In this document: positions 1 to 9,453 of the stretch, piece after piece
How the letters are laid out: every line of letters starts with the position of its first letter
Position numbering within the stretch: the first letter of the stretch is position 1
Source of the DNA: CAZFNQ01 sp964520375
GTDB lineage: Bacteria; Patescibacteriota; Saccharimonadia; Saccharimonadales; JANWIN01
Direction of reading: 5' to 3'
DNA length: 64,000 nt
Assembly (NCBI GenBank): GCA_964520375.1
Contig: CAZFNQ010000001.1
Span: 1 to 64,000, forward strand
Made by a program: the position numbers and the translations under genes
The notes under the pieces: model-generated
Told to the model about the DNA's origin: nothing
The model's database searches: none
Seen by the model: the letters and a program-made list of their open reading frames with translations, nothing else

Positions 1-227
1 CCCTTAGTTTTGTAGCCATATTCGTCAATATATGTGGGATAGGTTTCTTGGACATGATAAAACACGGCAAAAGCACCTGGCTCAAGTAATGCCCGCCGGT
101 TTGCTCTAAATGCTTCATCATCTCCAGGGGTTAAACCACGTCGAGAATCAACCCAATAATCCAATAATTCTTCTAGCTCGCCTTCGTCTATCGGCTCACC
201 ACCTTGAAAGGGATCTCGTTCAGTCAT
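1..227 (-). CDS. Hypothetical protein, N-terminal part (runs off window)
   Basis: An open frame reads leftward from an ATG at 227 to the window edge without a stop, giving at least 75 residues. The visible part starts MTERDPFQGG, is acidic and hydrophilic, has no membrane segment or signal peptide, and contains a DYWVDSRRGL stretch. I do not recognise the family. It is divergent from the DUF457 gene at 346, and the spacer of about 118 nt must hold both promoters. The reading frame is clear, but neither the function nor the C-terminus can be judged from this window. Confidence 0.6.
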   Translation of the reverse strand, partial: MTERDPFQGGEPIDEGELEELLDYWVDSRRGLTPGDDEAFRANRRALLEPGAFAVFYHVQETYPTYIDEYGYKTK

Positions 228-345
228 ATTAATATCATACCATCTTATTTCGTTAGTGTAAATAGGGCAGGGTAAGTGCCTTCTGTTTATAAAGAGCACC
301 TCTGAGTCAATTCCTAAATTTTATAAGTCACTGTAAACTATAAGC

Positions 346-921
346 ATGACCGCCCGGACGCATGATTTAGCCGCCTTAACTGCTCTTGGCGTAGTCGCCA
401 TCACTACCTTTAATGCGCAGATTACTTTGGGAACCGCCTTAATTGTAATCTTAGCCAACCAACTTGGTGGTATTGCTCCTGATATTGACCAGCCGACAGC
501 ACCGTTTTGGCGCAACCTACCGGTCGGTGGCTACTTTGGCAGGGTAATAGATAAAATGTTAGGCGGTCACCGCTTTATATCACACTCACTAATTGGCATA
601 GTCGGCTTTGGCTTTTTAGCTAAGCTGATACTTACATTTTTGCACCCCAGCTTGCCGCACCTAAACGTAGGAATTGTTTGGTGGGCCTTTATGATTGGGT
701 TACTGTCTCACCTAGTGATGGACACTTTTACTAAGGAAGGTGTGCCATGGCTGCTACCCATACCAGTTAAATTTGGCATACCGCCTATAAAGGATCTACG
801 AATCACAACCGGCAAGAAGGTTGAGACGTTGCTTTTTTTAGCTATATTGGCGTTTGATATTTGGTACGCCAGCGCCCACTACGCCCAGCTTTTAGCACTA
901 GTACACAAGCAAATTGTGTAG
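346..921 (+). CDS. DUF457/YdjM-type membrane-bound metal-dependent hydrolase
   Basis: The 191-residue integral membrane protein has the spaced acid and histidine motifs of the DUF457 (YdjM/LexA-regulated) family: PDID at 45-48, HRFISHS with His75 and His80, and SHLVMD with His122 and Asp126. Hydrophobic helices separate them (about 10-38, 82-100, 108-125 and 165-180). Family members are called metal-dependent hydrolases from the conserved residues, but no substrate is established. A TAAACT box lies 6 nt before the ATG (334-339), fitting the leaderless pattern of this genome. The neighbouring genes point to no pathway. Confidence 0.8.
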   Translation: MTARTHDLAALTALGVVAITTFNAQITLGTALIVILANQLGGIAPDIDQPTAPFWRNLPVGGYFGRVIDKMLGGHRFISHSLIGIVGFGFLAKLILTFLHPSLPHLNVGIVWWAFMIGLLSHLVMDTFTKEGVPWLLPIPVKFGIPPIKDLRITTGKKVETLLFLAILAFDIWYASAHYAQLLALVHKQIV

Positions 922-931
922 ACCAAATCGT

Positions 932-2581
932 TTAAAAATGCTCTCGAATGTGGGACATAGAGAAGTCCCAGTCAGCCGTGGCTTTAACATGAGGATTAAA
1001 GATGTTTTGGGGGTCAAATATGTCTTTAAATTCCTTAAAATAGCCTAGCACTTCATGGCCGTACATCCGACCCAGCCATGGGCCCCGGATCATACCGTCG
1101 TTATGTTCGCCAGACAGAGAGCCACCGTACTTAAGCACCAGCTCATTGACTTCACGCATGCTGGGCTCTAGCTTAGCTCGTTCTTTAGGTTGTTCTATCT
1201 TCATAAGCGGAATTATATGGAAGTTGCCATCGCCCATATGCCCGGCAACTGTGGCCATAAGCTTGTACTTATTTATAATCTTTCTAAGTTTAGGCAAAAA
1301 CTGCGGCAAGTACTGCGGCGGCACCACTAGGTCGTCAATATAAGGAGCTGTGTGCTTATCCTTAACTTTCTTGCGAAGCAGATTAAAGCTTTCACGGCGC
1401 ATAATACGGAATTTCCAGGCCTTAGCAGCAGTTTCGTCCTCTTCCATAGCTTGAAGCTTAAAATTTTTAAGCAAAGCCTTCATAGCATCCAGTTTGCCAG
1501 TCACTTCACTTTGACTGGGCCCTGTAAATTCAATTAGTAAGATTAGCTTGGGAATGCCTCTAAATAATATAAGGGCGTCGGGAATAAGCTGAAACCCCAA
1601 TTTTATAAGTCCCCACCAGCCAAGATTTTTCCTAAAGTAGGGAAAGAATCTAATAGATAAATTAAGGGTGTAGTTATCAAAGGATTCAAAGCTGGTCGGA
1701 TGCTGAGTCATGACAGTATTAATAATATCGCCCAGACCATTCATATTTCTCATAAAGCACACCAGCACACCAGAATAAGGTTCTTTGGGCACTAACCGGA
1801 GCTTTATGTCGGTAATCAACCCCAGCGTGCCCTGACTGCCGACAATGGCTTTGGTAAGGTCAAATACGCCGCTGTCACGGTCCCAAACGTCCCATAGGTT
1901 ATAACCTGTCGAGTTTTTAGACACGTGCGGTTTGGCAGCTTTAATTTTGTCATAGTGTTTATCAACCAAATGAAAAACTTGACGGTAAATTTGGCCCTCA
2001 AAGTCTTTCTGGTCCATTTTATTGTGCAGTTCCTCTTTGTTAAGCGGCTTAATAGTATATTCCCGGCCGTCAGCCAGCACCATTTTAAGCTCGTCGACAA
2101 AGTTAATAGTTTTGCCGTATCGTAGAGACATTTCACCACCGGAGTTGTTGGCCACCATGCCGCCGACAGTGCACAGCTCCCGGGAGGCTGGAAAACTGGG
2201 CATTAAGGCTTTGTGTTTAAGGGTAGCCGGCTCAAAATTGCGATAATATACCCCTGGTTGGATGTGAGCTTGCTTATCACTGACAGCCTCAATCTTATTG
2301 AAGTGCTTAGTGAAATCAAGTATTAGCGATTCGCCAATGGCGGCGCCGCCCATATCGGTACCGGCGCTGCGAGGCGTAATGTAGAGCCCACGGTTGTGCT
2401 TTTTATTGTCAGCAACAAATTTAACTATGGTTTCCAGATCTTCAACTCCACTGGGCGATATAACCATTTGGGGCTTGAGCTCAAACAAACTGGCATCGTG
2501 GCTATAAAGCGACCGGGTATCGTCACTGTCATCAACTTCGCCTTTAATTAAAGCTTGGATTTGTGTTTTTAGCTCTGACAT
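932..2581 (-). CDS. FAD-binding oxidoreductase, GlcD/D-lactate dehydrogenase-like
   Basis: This 549-residue flavoprotein has an N-terminal FAD_binding_4 (PCMH) domain, with PRSAGTDMGG at about 70-79 and TVGGMVANNSGG at 138-149. A C-terminal FAD-oxidase domain follows, with GHMGDGNFH and GGSLSGEHNDG. The family oxidises 2-hydroxy acids such as D-lactate or glycolate and usually passes electrons to quinone. No Fe-S CxxC extension (GlpC type) is present. If it is quinone-linked it could feed the bo3 oxidase at 24.7-29 kb; that link is inferred. The substrate cannot be assigned. The promoter is at 2590-2618. Confidence 0.85.
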   Translation of the reverse strand: MSELKTQIQALIKGEVDDSDDTRSLYSHDASLFELKPQMVISPSGVEDLETIVKFVADNKKHNRGLYITPRSAGTDMGGAAIGESLILDFTKHFNKIEAVSDKQAHIQPGVYYRNFEPATLKHKALMPSFPASRELCTVGGMVANNSGGEMSLRYGKTINFVDELKMVLADGREYTIKPLNKEELHNKMDQKDFEGQIYRQVFHLVDKHYDKIKAAKPHVSKNSTGYNLWDVWDRDSGVFDLTKAIVGSQGTLGLITDIKLRLVPKEPYSGVLVCFMRNMNGLGDIINTVMTQHPTSFESFDNYTLNLSIRFFPYFRKNLGWWGLIKLGFQLIPDALILFRGIPKLILLIEFTGPSQSEVTGKLDAMKALLKNFKLQAMEEDETAAKAWKFRIMRRESFNLLRKKVKDKHTAPYIDDLVVPPQYLPQFLPKLRKIINKYKLMATVAGHMGDGNFHIIPLMKIEQPKERAKLEPSMREVNELVLKYGGSLSGEHNDGMIRGPWLGRMYGHEVLGYFKEFKDIFDPQNIFNPHVKATADWDFSMSHIREHF

Positions 2582-2589
2582 ATAGCATA

Positions 2590-2618
2590 AGCATAATGGG
2601 AAACTAGCCCATGTACAA
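2590..2618 (-). promoter_or_regulatory. Sigma-70-type promoter, leaderless, for the FAD oxidoreductase
   Basis: On the minus strand TTGTAC (2618-2613) and TATGCT (2595-2590) are separated by exactly 17 nt. The -10 box ends 8 nt before the ATG at 2581, so transcription should begin at or next to the start codon. There is no room for a Shine-Dalgarno site. Confidence 0.6.
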
Positions 2619-2635
2619 GATGACGCATATTTTTA

Positions 2636-3142
2636 TTAGTTATAGGCGCTGCGAATTTGAAATAGGAAATACAGGCCAATGGCGCTGCCGATCAGACTGC
2701 CAAGCAGATTACCGCCACCGCCGTAACTGGTGAACGTCACTACAATGCCGTAAACAATGTTCATCAGAGCTGCATAATACAACAGATTCCAACCGGCTTT
2801 TTTACGATCACGAGTACCAGGAAAGGCCGCAATGTATAGCACGGCTTCAATCGTTAACACAATTAGTCCTAGCCAGATGCCAAATGTCAGTCTCGAAACT
2901 ACTGGAACTGTGTTACTAACACCATATATTTTATTCAGACTATTGGAATAGTTAATTAAGTCGCTGGCAAGACGTGTCCAGTGCCATAGCACATAGGCTG
3001 ACCACAGCGTTACGACACCCAGGAAAAGATTAATCCAGGGAAGGTAACGAACAATCCATTTTACTGCGTTTTCGGGCAGTTTTGGCGCCTTTTTTACAAA
3101 TATATCATTAAGAGCGTTTTCCAATTGGCTAGCAGCAGCCAT
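2636..3142 (-). CDS. Small four-helix membrane protein, unknown function
   Basis: The 168-residue protein has an amphipathic N-terminus (about 1-28) and four hydrophobic segments near 31-53, 84-106, 117-133 and 137-160. Between helices 3 and 4 is a glycine run (YGGGGNLLG). No catalytic motif is visible and I do not recognise a named family. The start is well supported: AAAGGAGGG precedes the ATG at 3142 by a few bases, one of the strong Shine-Dalgarno sites in the native part of the window. It lies between the flavin dehydrogenase (same strand) and the divergent helicase, with no operon partner evident. Confidence 0.65.
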   Translation of the reverse strand: MAAASQLENALNDIFVKKAPKLPENAVKWIVRYLPWINLFLGVVTLWSAYVLWHWTRLASDLINYSNSLNKIYGVSNTVPVVSRLTFGIWLGLIVLTIEAVLYIAAFPGTRDRKKAGWNLLYYAALMNIVYGIVVTFTSYGGGGNLLGSLIGSAIGLYFLFQIRSAYN

Positions 3143-3228
3143 ATTCCCTCCTTTACGTTATTGATTAAAGCATAAGCGCCAGGCGCTCGATAAGCAAGTC
3201 TTGACTGTGTATAACTGTTAAAATATAG

Positions 3229-6200
3229 ATGATGTCTTTTAAGAGTGAGTACAGCAAGTTAAACACGGCCCAAAAGCGGGCGGTAGATAATATCGACGGG
3301 CCAATGCTCGTTGTGGCCGGTCCGGGTACCGGCAAAACCCAGCTGCTAAGTTTGCGGGTAGCAAATATAATTCGACAAACTGATACCAGCCCCAGTAATA
3401 TTTTGTGTTTAACTTTTACTGACAATGCGGCCCGTAACATGCGCGAGCGACTGGAAACTATCATTGGTCAAGCCGCCTACCATGTAAATATTCATACCTT
3501 TCATAGTTTTGGTGTCGAAATCATTAGCCAATACCCGGATTTTTTCACAAGTCGGCAACTATTGCAGCAAATCGATGAGCTAGGTAGTTACGAACTACTG
3601 CGAGATATTTTCGAAACGCTGCCCCACAGTAATCCGCTGAGCCCTAAAGTCGGTGATGAATTTGTCATGCTCAAAGATACCCTATCGGTAATCGGCTGGC
3701 TCAAACAAAACGCCCTGACACCCGATGAACTGCGCACCATTATTTCCGCAAACGAGACTTTTATGAAATCGTTGGCTAACGATATTGCCAAGACCTTTGA
3801 ATCCACAGCGTCACCCAAACACTTGGGCGCCTATAGACGGCTACTGCATAAAATTGAGTCTACTGTCAGTGGTAAGCGTTACTGGGGTTTTGCTGAATAC
3901 GCGGCCGAGTGTGCAGCTGAGCTCAAGAAGGCCATTTCAGAAGTACCGGCTAGTGGACGTTATGCCCCCAGCATAACTCAGTGGCGAAACCGCTGGTGCG
4001 AAAAAAACGCCCAAGGTCGCCACGATTTCAAAGATTCCGGCCGTAACATGCGTAAAATGTACGCTATAGCCAATATTTATGAGCAGCTTGGGCAGCAAAT
4101 GAGCCTCCAGGGCTTGTATGACTTTGACGATATGATCATCGAAGCAGTCGGAGCAATGGAAGCTAACCAGAACCTTCGGACTAATTTGCAGGAACGTTAC
4201 CAATATATATTGGTAGATGAATTCCAGGATACCAATAAGGCTCAGCTACGCATGCTGCAGGCTCTCGGCGATAACAAATTGTTTGAGGGCCGCCCCAACA
4301 TAATGGCTGTCGGTGATGACGACCAAGCAATTTACGCATTCCAAGGCGCTCAAGCCTCCAACATGGCCGCCTTTACGAACCTCTACAATCGTCCCAAATT
4401 AATCACCTTGAGTGAAAATTATCGCTCTTCGCCAGATATTTTAAATGCCGGTACTGAAGTTGCCAAGCAAATCAACGATCGACTGGAAACGGTTTTGCCA
4501 GGAGCACACAAAAATTTGGTTACCAATGCCAGACATAAGACCACTAAAGCCATTCACACTGTATTTCCCAGCGAGCTAGCCCAATACGGCTGGCTGGCCC
4601 AGCAAATCAGCCTAGCAATAGACAAAGGCACCAAGCCAGAAGATATAGCCGTGATTGCCCCTAGGCATCGGTACTTGGAGAGGCTAATGCCGTATCTGGG
4701 CGCCCGGCATGTACCAGTGGCCTATGAACGGCGCGAAAACATTTTGGACGCGCCGCTAATTATACAGCTACTTGGCATGGCTCAGCTGGTGATAGCCCTG
4801 GCTAATAACCATCAAGATAAGGTTGACGAATTATTTGGCCAAGTCCTTAGCTATGATTTTTGGAATATTTCTACCGATGACTTAATCAGCCTAAGCTTGG
4901 AATGCTACAACAAACACAAACATTGGCTGCCAACCCTAGCCAAGCATAAAAATAAGCAGTTACAGACGGTCTCCGAGTGGTTTATGCAAATTGCCAGACG
5001 TAGCCAGGTGGAACCGCTGGAATATGTATTAGACCAACTTATGGGTGTAGTAGCTGATGGCACTGACAGCGAATATGATGAGCGGCCCAAACCTCAGCGT
5101 CGGGCTAAATTCGTATCGCCTATGCGGCAGTATTATTTTGGTCAAGACCGCTATGATAAAGCTACCGACAGTTATTTGGCTCTACTCGGTCAGTTATCGA
5201 CTCTGCGTCAGCGCTTACGCCAGTGGAAGCCAAACCGCGGGCTTTACATCCGCGATTTAGTCGACTTTGCACAGCTGCATACCCAGGCCGGGCTTAAAAT
5301 TATCGATACTAATCCCCACACTCAAACCACCAATGCCGTACAAGTTATGACTGCTTATAAAGCCAAAGGATTAGAGTTTGGCAGTGTCTACGCTATAAAT
5401 GCTCAAGACGAGGTCTGGGGACCGACGACGCGTAGCCGTTCGCTTAGAATAACTCTACCCAAAAACCTACCGATTGCACCCGCTAGCGACGGCGACAACG
5501 ACAAGTTGCGACTGCTTTACGTAGCCCTGACCCGGGCCAAGCACAGCCTAGTAATTACAAGCTATAGCCATAATCTGGATAATAAGCCCTCGCCGGGACT
5601 GAGTTTTATTGGCGGCAATACCAAAGCTAATAAGACCATATCGCCGGCTTTTCAGCCAGTTTACATCGACAAACCGGCCAACGTTGAATCGATTGAGATC
5701 CTAACTACCGACTGGGCTTATCGTTTCCGTCAAATCATTGCNNNNNNNNNNNNNNNNNNNNNNNNNNNNNNNNNNNNNNNNNNNNNNNNNNNNNNNNNNN
5801 NNNNNNNNNNNNNNNNNNNNNNNNNNNNNNNNNNNNNNNNNAATCGATTGAGATCCTAACTACCGACTGGGCTTATCGTTTCCGTCAAATCATTGCCGAT
5901 AAACACACCTTGCTGGAACCAATCTTAGCCAACTATAAATTAAGCGTTACACATTTAAATAACTTTATTGATGTAACCGCTGGTGGACCGCAGTTTTTTC
6001 TAGTTCACAATTTGCTGCGTTTTCCGCAGGCGCTGACCCCGCCGGCTGCCTACGGTGACAGCGTCCATAAAGCCTTGCAGTGGGCCAATTCAATTCTTCG
6101 TGAAACAGGCAGGCTGCCATCTAAACGCAGTCTCCAAACCTACTTTACAGATATGCTGGATCGCAAACACCTAAAACAAACCGACTATAAGCGTTTGGCT

Positions 6201-6740
6201 CAGCGCGGCCAGGAGGCCTTGGGACGCTATTTAAAAGACCGTCGAAGCAGCTTTAGTGCCCAGGATTTGATTGAGAGGGGCTTTAATAACGAAGGAGCAA
6301 TTGTTAATAGTGCTCGTCTGAGCGGTAAGATTGATAAAATGCACTTTACCGGCGTCGGTAGACTTCAAGTTATAGATTTTAAGACCGGTCCACCAGCCAA
6401 ATCATGGCAGGCTAAAGCCGACTATGAGAAAGTTAAGCTTCACAAGTACCGCCAACAGTTGCTATTTTATAAACTACTGGTTGAACAATCCGCTAGTTTT
6501 AGTAAAAAGCTAAATGTTGAATCGGGTACTCTGGAGTTTATTGAACCAGACAGCGAAGGCGCATTGGTAGACAACCTGAATATGAGTTTTGACTCGGGAG
6601 AACTACAAAAATTCAGAAAACTAATTGGCATCGTCTGGCAACACATAATGGCACTTAATTTTCCAGACATCCACGCCTATCCAAAAAACTTGGCCGGTAT
6701 AACCCAGTTCGAAGACGACCTACTGACTGGCAAAATATAA
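3229..6740 (+). CDS. UvrD/PcrA-like superfamily 1 helicase with C-terminal PD-(D/E)XK nuclease (interrupted by N-gap)
   Basis: Helicase motifs are in order: Walker A GPGTGKT at 31-37, LVDEFQD at about 328-334, GDDDQAIYAFQGA at about 361-374, TAYKAKGLEF near 707 and LLYVALTRAK near 762. After the gap, SGKIDK and VIDFKTG form a PD-(D/E)XK (RecB/Cas4-like) nuclease core. A 100-N gap (5742-5841) breaks the frame. The 55 bp before it are repeated exactly after it; collapsing the repeat removes 155 nt and restores one frame of 1118 residues. The helicase and nuclease are therefore one protein, expected to act in DNA repair or end processing. An extended -10 TGTTAAAAT lies 4 or 7 nt before the paired ATGATG, so the second ATG (3232) may be the true start. 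Confidence 0.88.
5742..5841. other. Assembly gap of 100 N, probably spurious
   Basis: Exactly 100 N separate two identical 55-bp stretches (5687-5741 and 5842-5896). An exact overlap at a contig junction with a fixed-length N filler is what scaffolding produces when overlapping contig ends are not merged. Removing the N and one repeat copy restores the helicase reading frame. Confidence 0.9.
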
Positions 6741-6767
6741 AAGGCGCCCCTAGTTACGTGGCGCCTT
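6741..6767. terminator. Bidirectional hairpin terminator between convergent helicase and aquaporin genes
   Basis: AAGGCGCC (6741-6748) and GGCGCCTT (6760-6767) form a perfect 8-bp stem with an 11-nt loop directly after the helicase stop. An AT-rich, T-rich run follows on the plus strand. On the minus strand the stem is followed by TTATATTTT, so it can serve both genes. Confidence 0.8.
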
Positions 6768-6790
6768 AATTATTTTAACTATTTTTTTAT

Positions 6791-7447
6791 TTAACGTCTG
6801 CTTCTTTTTGGTCGGGAAGAGTTCGTGACTGTTGAAGCCGCATACATTAAGGCGTAAATGTTAGAACCGACTACAGCGCCTGCTATCGGACCAACTGCAT
6901 ATGACCAATCCCATGACTGGATGCCTAAAGCTACAGCTGGGTTAATAATACCGTTTGCTCCCAGTGAGGCAACCAAGATACCCAAAGCGTAGGAAGCTCC
7001 AACCACAAAAGTGGTTTTAGCCGGGTCTAGCTTTTGAATCATAGCTGCGGCTGCACCGTAGGTAAAGACGGCTGTACCAACACCCTCAGCAATAGCTACC
7101 CGCCAAGCAAAGTGCGGTCCAGCAATACTGGTCAGTGAATGACCTAAGAAATAGCGTATTAGACCCCAAGCGGCTAGGCCACCTAAGACTTGAGAAGCAA
7201 TGTAGACCACCGCGTGCGGTGTATCAATTTTACGCATAACCCACATGCTGATAGTGACAGCTGGGTTAACGTGTGCGCCAGTTATGCTGCCAATTGTCAG
7301 CACCAGGACGCCTAAAGTAAGACCACCGGCTAAACCGCTAAACAGCGGGAACGATGTTCTAGCCAACATGGCATAAAACACCAGTGATAATACCCCCACA
7401 CCCAAAAACTCCGCCACAATCATGGCGATCTTCTTTCGTCCAAACAT
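6791..7447 (-). CDS. Aquaporin / MIP-family channel
   Basis: The 218-residue protein has six membrane helices and two half-helices with the NPA signatures of the major intrinsic protein family: NPAVTI at 61-63 and NPAVAL at 169-171. It should conduct water or small uncharged solutes across the cytoplasmic membrane. Oddly, the second NPA is followed by Val instead of the usual Arg of the aromatic/arginine selectivity filter, so classical aquaporin selectivity cannot be assumed. The C-terminus is basic (SRPKRSRR). AAGGAGG lies upstream of the ATG at 7447. It is monocistronic and shares a terminator with the helicase. Confidence 0.88.
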   Translation of the reverse strand: MFGRKKIAMIVAEFLGVGVLSLVFYAMLARTSFPLFSGLAGGLTLGVLVLTIGSITGAHVNPAVTISMWVMRKIDTPHAVVYIASQVLGGLAAWGLIRYFLGHSLTSIAGPHFAWRVAIAEGVGTAVFTYGAAAAMIQKLDPAKTTFVVGASYALGILVASLGANGIINPAVALGIQSWDWSYAVGPIAGAVVGSNIYALMYAASTVTNSSRPKRSRR

Positions 7448-7540
7448 ATGGATCCCTCCTTAATTTATAACCATAGCATAGTACACTTTTGCTATTTTGC
7501 AAATTAGTTATACACAGTTAAAAGTATTAGGCTCTCTTGT

Positions 7541-8422
7541 TTAGCGGATGATGAGCATATTCTTAGTCAGCGAATAGGTAGTACCGTACTGCCACTGCAA
7601 CAAAGCATGTAGCATTAAGCTGTACTCTTTAGCGTTATTAGAGAAAATTTTAGCTATTCTTGTCAGGGGATCTACGTCCACTTGGAAAGTTGGAATGTCA
7701 GCGTTGTCACGGTCGTTGCTGTAGCCTTTGCGACCATTAATTTTGGCGCCTTGGGCCCAGTGATTATGCCGGAGATTGTCCGGATCATTTTTAAAGGCAT
7801 CGTTTTCACCGTTTAGTGTCTCAACTACTCCACCTTTGGCTGCTACAGTTTCTTGGATAAGTGCCTTGCGGAATTTTTGCCATTTTAGATCACTTGTCAT
7901 ACGCTCATAACCAATTTGTGCACGGTGCCAATTATCTAAATCAAAATTATCACCTAAATCTATTTTGGCTTGCTTGATCCATAGTTCATCAGAAGCGTGT
8001 TCGGCAATATTGGACTCGATACCGTTGGCCTGGTCGACTGATCCGCAGCCAGTCTTTTCGTGATCATGAAGAGGTTTATGGCGATGGGCGCCAAGTTTTT
8101 CGCCGCCATCCATTAAATGGTCAGCAATTTCGCCCACAATTACTTCTGGCCCGGCTTCGACTTGAGTATCGGTAAGTCCCGCCCATCCAACAGCACCAAC
8201 GGCAAATAAAGCTGAGCCAAGATTACCAGCAGCCACTTTTTCACGAACCGGTTGTTTACCTTCAACGGAATTTCGCTCATCAATACAGACCACATGCGGA
8301 TCTTCAACTGGCTTTTGAGATTTATCACTGGCTTCAATAATTTCCGAAACACGGAATTCTCCAGTTGGCTCAATAACACCAGTACCAGCTGCAAAAACTA
8401 CGGCTCTATCAGAGAGAGGCAT
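7541..8422 (-). CDS. Probable cadmium-type (CDCA-like) carbonic anhydrase family protein
   Basis: Residue numbers count from an upstream ATG at 8488. The protein holds CIDER (Cys68), GAHRH (His135/His137) and TGCGSVD (Cys148). A Cys-His-Cys metal triad with an 11-residue His-Cys gap resembles the cadmium carbonic anhydrase repeat of diatoms and its bacterial relatives. It does not fit classical beta-enzymes, whose His-Cys spacing is much shorter. The role would be CO2/bicarbonate interconversion in the cytosol. I chose the internal ATG at 8422 (MPLSDRAVVF) because AAGGAG lies 8 nt upstream, whereas the upstream ATG has no signal. The C-terminal half has no motif I recognise. The family call is from memory of motif spacing. 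Confidence 0.5.
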   Translation of the reverse strand: MPLSDRAVVFAAGTGVIEPTGEFRVSEIIEASDKSQKPVEDPHVVCIDERNSVEGKQPVREKVAAGNLGSALFAVGAVGWAGLTDTQVEAGPEVIVGEIADHLMDGGEKLGAHRHKPLHDHEKTGCGSVDQANGIESNIAEHASDELWIKQAKIDLGDNFDLDNWHRAQIGYERMTSDLKWQKFRKALIQETVAAKGGVVETLNGENDAFKNDPDNLRHNHWAQGAKINGRKGYSNDRDNADIPTFQVDVDPLTRIAKIFSNNAKEYSLMLHALLQWQYGTTYSLTKNMLIIR

Positions 8423-8572
8423 ATAACTTTCTCCTTCTTGTATATCTATATATTGTCCTGGAATTTCCATAAAGATATACATTAACACTTTTTTATTTGT
8501 AATGAAAGATACATTTTAGTAGTGACATATATCACTGCCGGCAAACCCATTCTCTGTTATATTTCAAAAATC

Positions 8573-9013
8573 ATGGCTAAAACTGAACCTGCTATGGAGC
8601 AACCCCGTCCAAAAGTAGATGATGACATTGTCTATGGTTTACGTATGGATCTGCGATCCGACCCCAGTATGGCTGATACAATTTTTAGACTCATCGCTAA
8701 TGACCAGCCAACCTATACCCGACAGGGCATGTACATGGCTCAAGAACGTTCACACGGTGACCCGGTTCGTCAAGAAGGCTGGTTAGAAGGTTATGTAGTC
8801 GGTGCCGAAGCTCATCGCCGACAAGACACACGCTTGGCCATTCAACAACGCAGCAATGAAATCTCCGAGCCGGTAGATTGGGATAATGTTACGCCGATAG
8901 AACGAGTAAGGAAACGGCGTTTTAAACCGATTAGGCTATGGCTTGGGGGAGTGGCAGCGGCTCAGCTTATTAATAAGAATAAGCCCAAATCAAAACCTTT
9001 GGAAGAAATTTAG
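8573..9013 (+). CDS. Hypothetical protein
   Basis: The frame is open from 8522, but the ATG at 8573 (MAKTEPAMEQ) is the more likely start because a TTATAT box lies just upstream. This gives about 146 residues. The sequence is hydrophilic and charged with a mostly helical look. Near the C-terminus a WLGGVAAAQLI stretch is followed by a Lys-rich tail (NKNKPKSKP). I do not recognise a family. It ends four bases into the converging atpC stop region. The coding call rests on length and codon regularity. Confidence 0.5.
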   Translation: MAKTEPAMEQPRPKVDDDIVYGLRMDLRSDPSMADTIFRLIANDQPTYTRQGMYMAQERSHGDPVRQEGWLEGYVVGAEAHRRQDTRLAIQQRSNEISEPVDWDNVTPIERVRKRRFKPIRLWLGGVAAAQLINKNKPKSKPLEEI

Positions 9014-9453
9014 CGTTGACGTTGGTGGTGTCGCCGCAGTCCAGCCACTTTAAGCCGGACAGCGTGGCGATCCATTAAGCTTTGTGCTTGGCTAAGTTCA
9101 ACTTTGTCCTTGGCCGCGCGGGCCAGCTGTTGAGCGCGGTCAAAAGCTTTCTGAGCCTCTTGCTCGTTAATCTCATCCTCGCGGTCGGCCTCATCGACCA
9201 ACACCCGCACTTTGTTGTCAACGACTTCAATAGCTCCGCCGTTAGTGGCAAAATATTCAAGTTTGCTATCTGGGTCTTCAGGCCGTCGCCTGACAGCTAT
9301 TACACCTGGCGCGGCCAAAGAAACCAGGGGAATGTGGTGTGGCAAAACGGCAATTTCACCATCAGGTGTTGGCAAAATAACTTCATAAACATCTTCACCG
9401 AATTTAGTTCCGTTGAGCGTAACTAGTTCAAAATGAATAACATCAGCCATCAC
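9010..9453 (-). CDS. atpC: F-type ATP synthase epsilon subunit
   Basis: The 147-residue protein has the epsilon beta-sandwich start (FELVTLNG) and the conserved DGEIAVLPHHIPLVS segment, followed by a C-terminal helical hairpin ending in a basic tail (RRHHQRQR). In the F1 central stalk epsilon couples rotation and can inhibit ATP hydrolysis. Its ATG overlaps the stop of the preceding unknown gene (ATGA-type overlap), so it is translationally coupled. It is the last gene of the atp operon and converges with the hypothetical gene ending at 9013. Confidence 0.92.
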   Translation of the reverse strand: MMADVIHFELVTLNGTKFGEDVYEVILPTPDGEIAVLPHHIPLVSLAAPGVIAVRRRPEDPDSKLEYFATNGGAIEVVDNKVRVLVDEADREDEINEQEAQKAFDRAQQLARAAKDKVELSQAQSLMDRHAVRLKVAGLRRHHQRQR

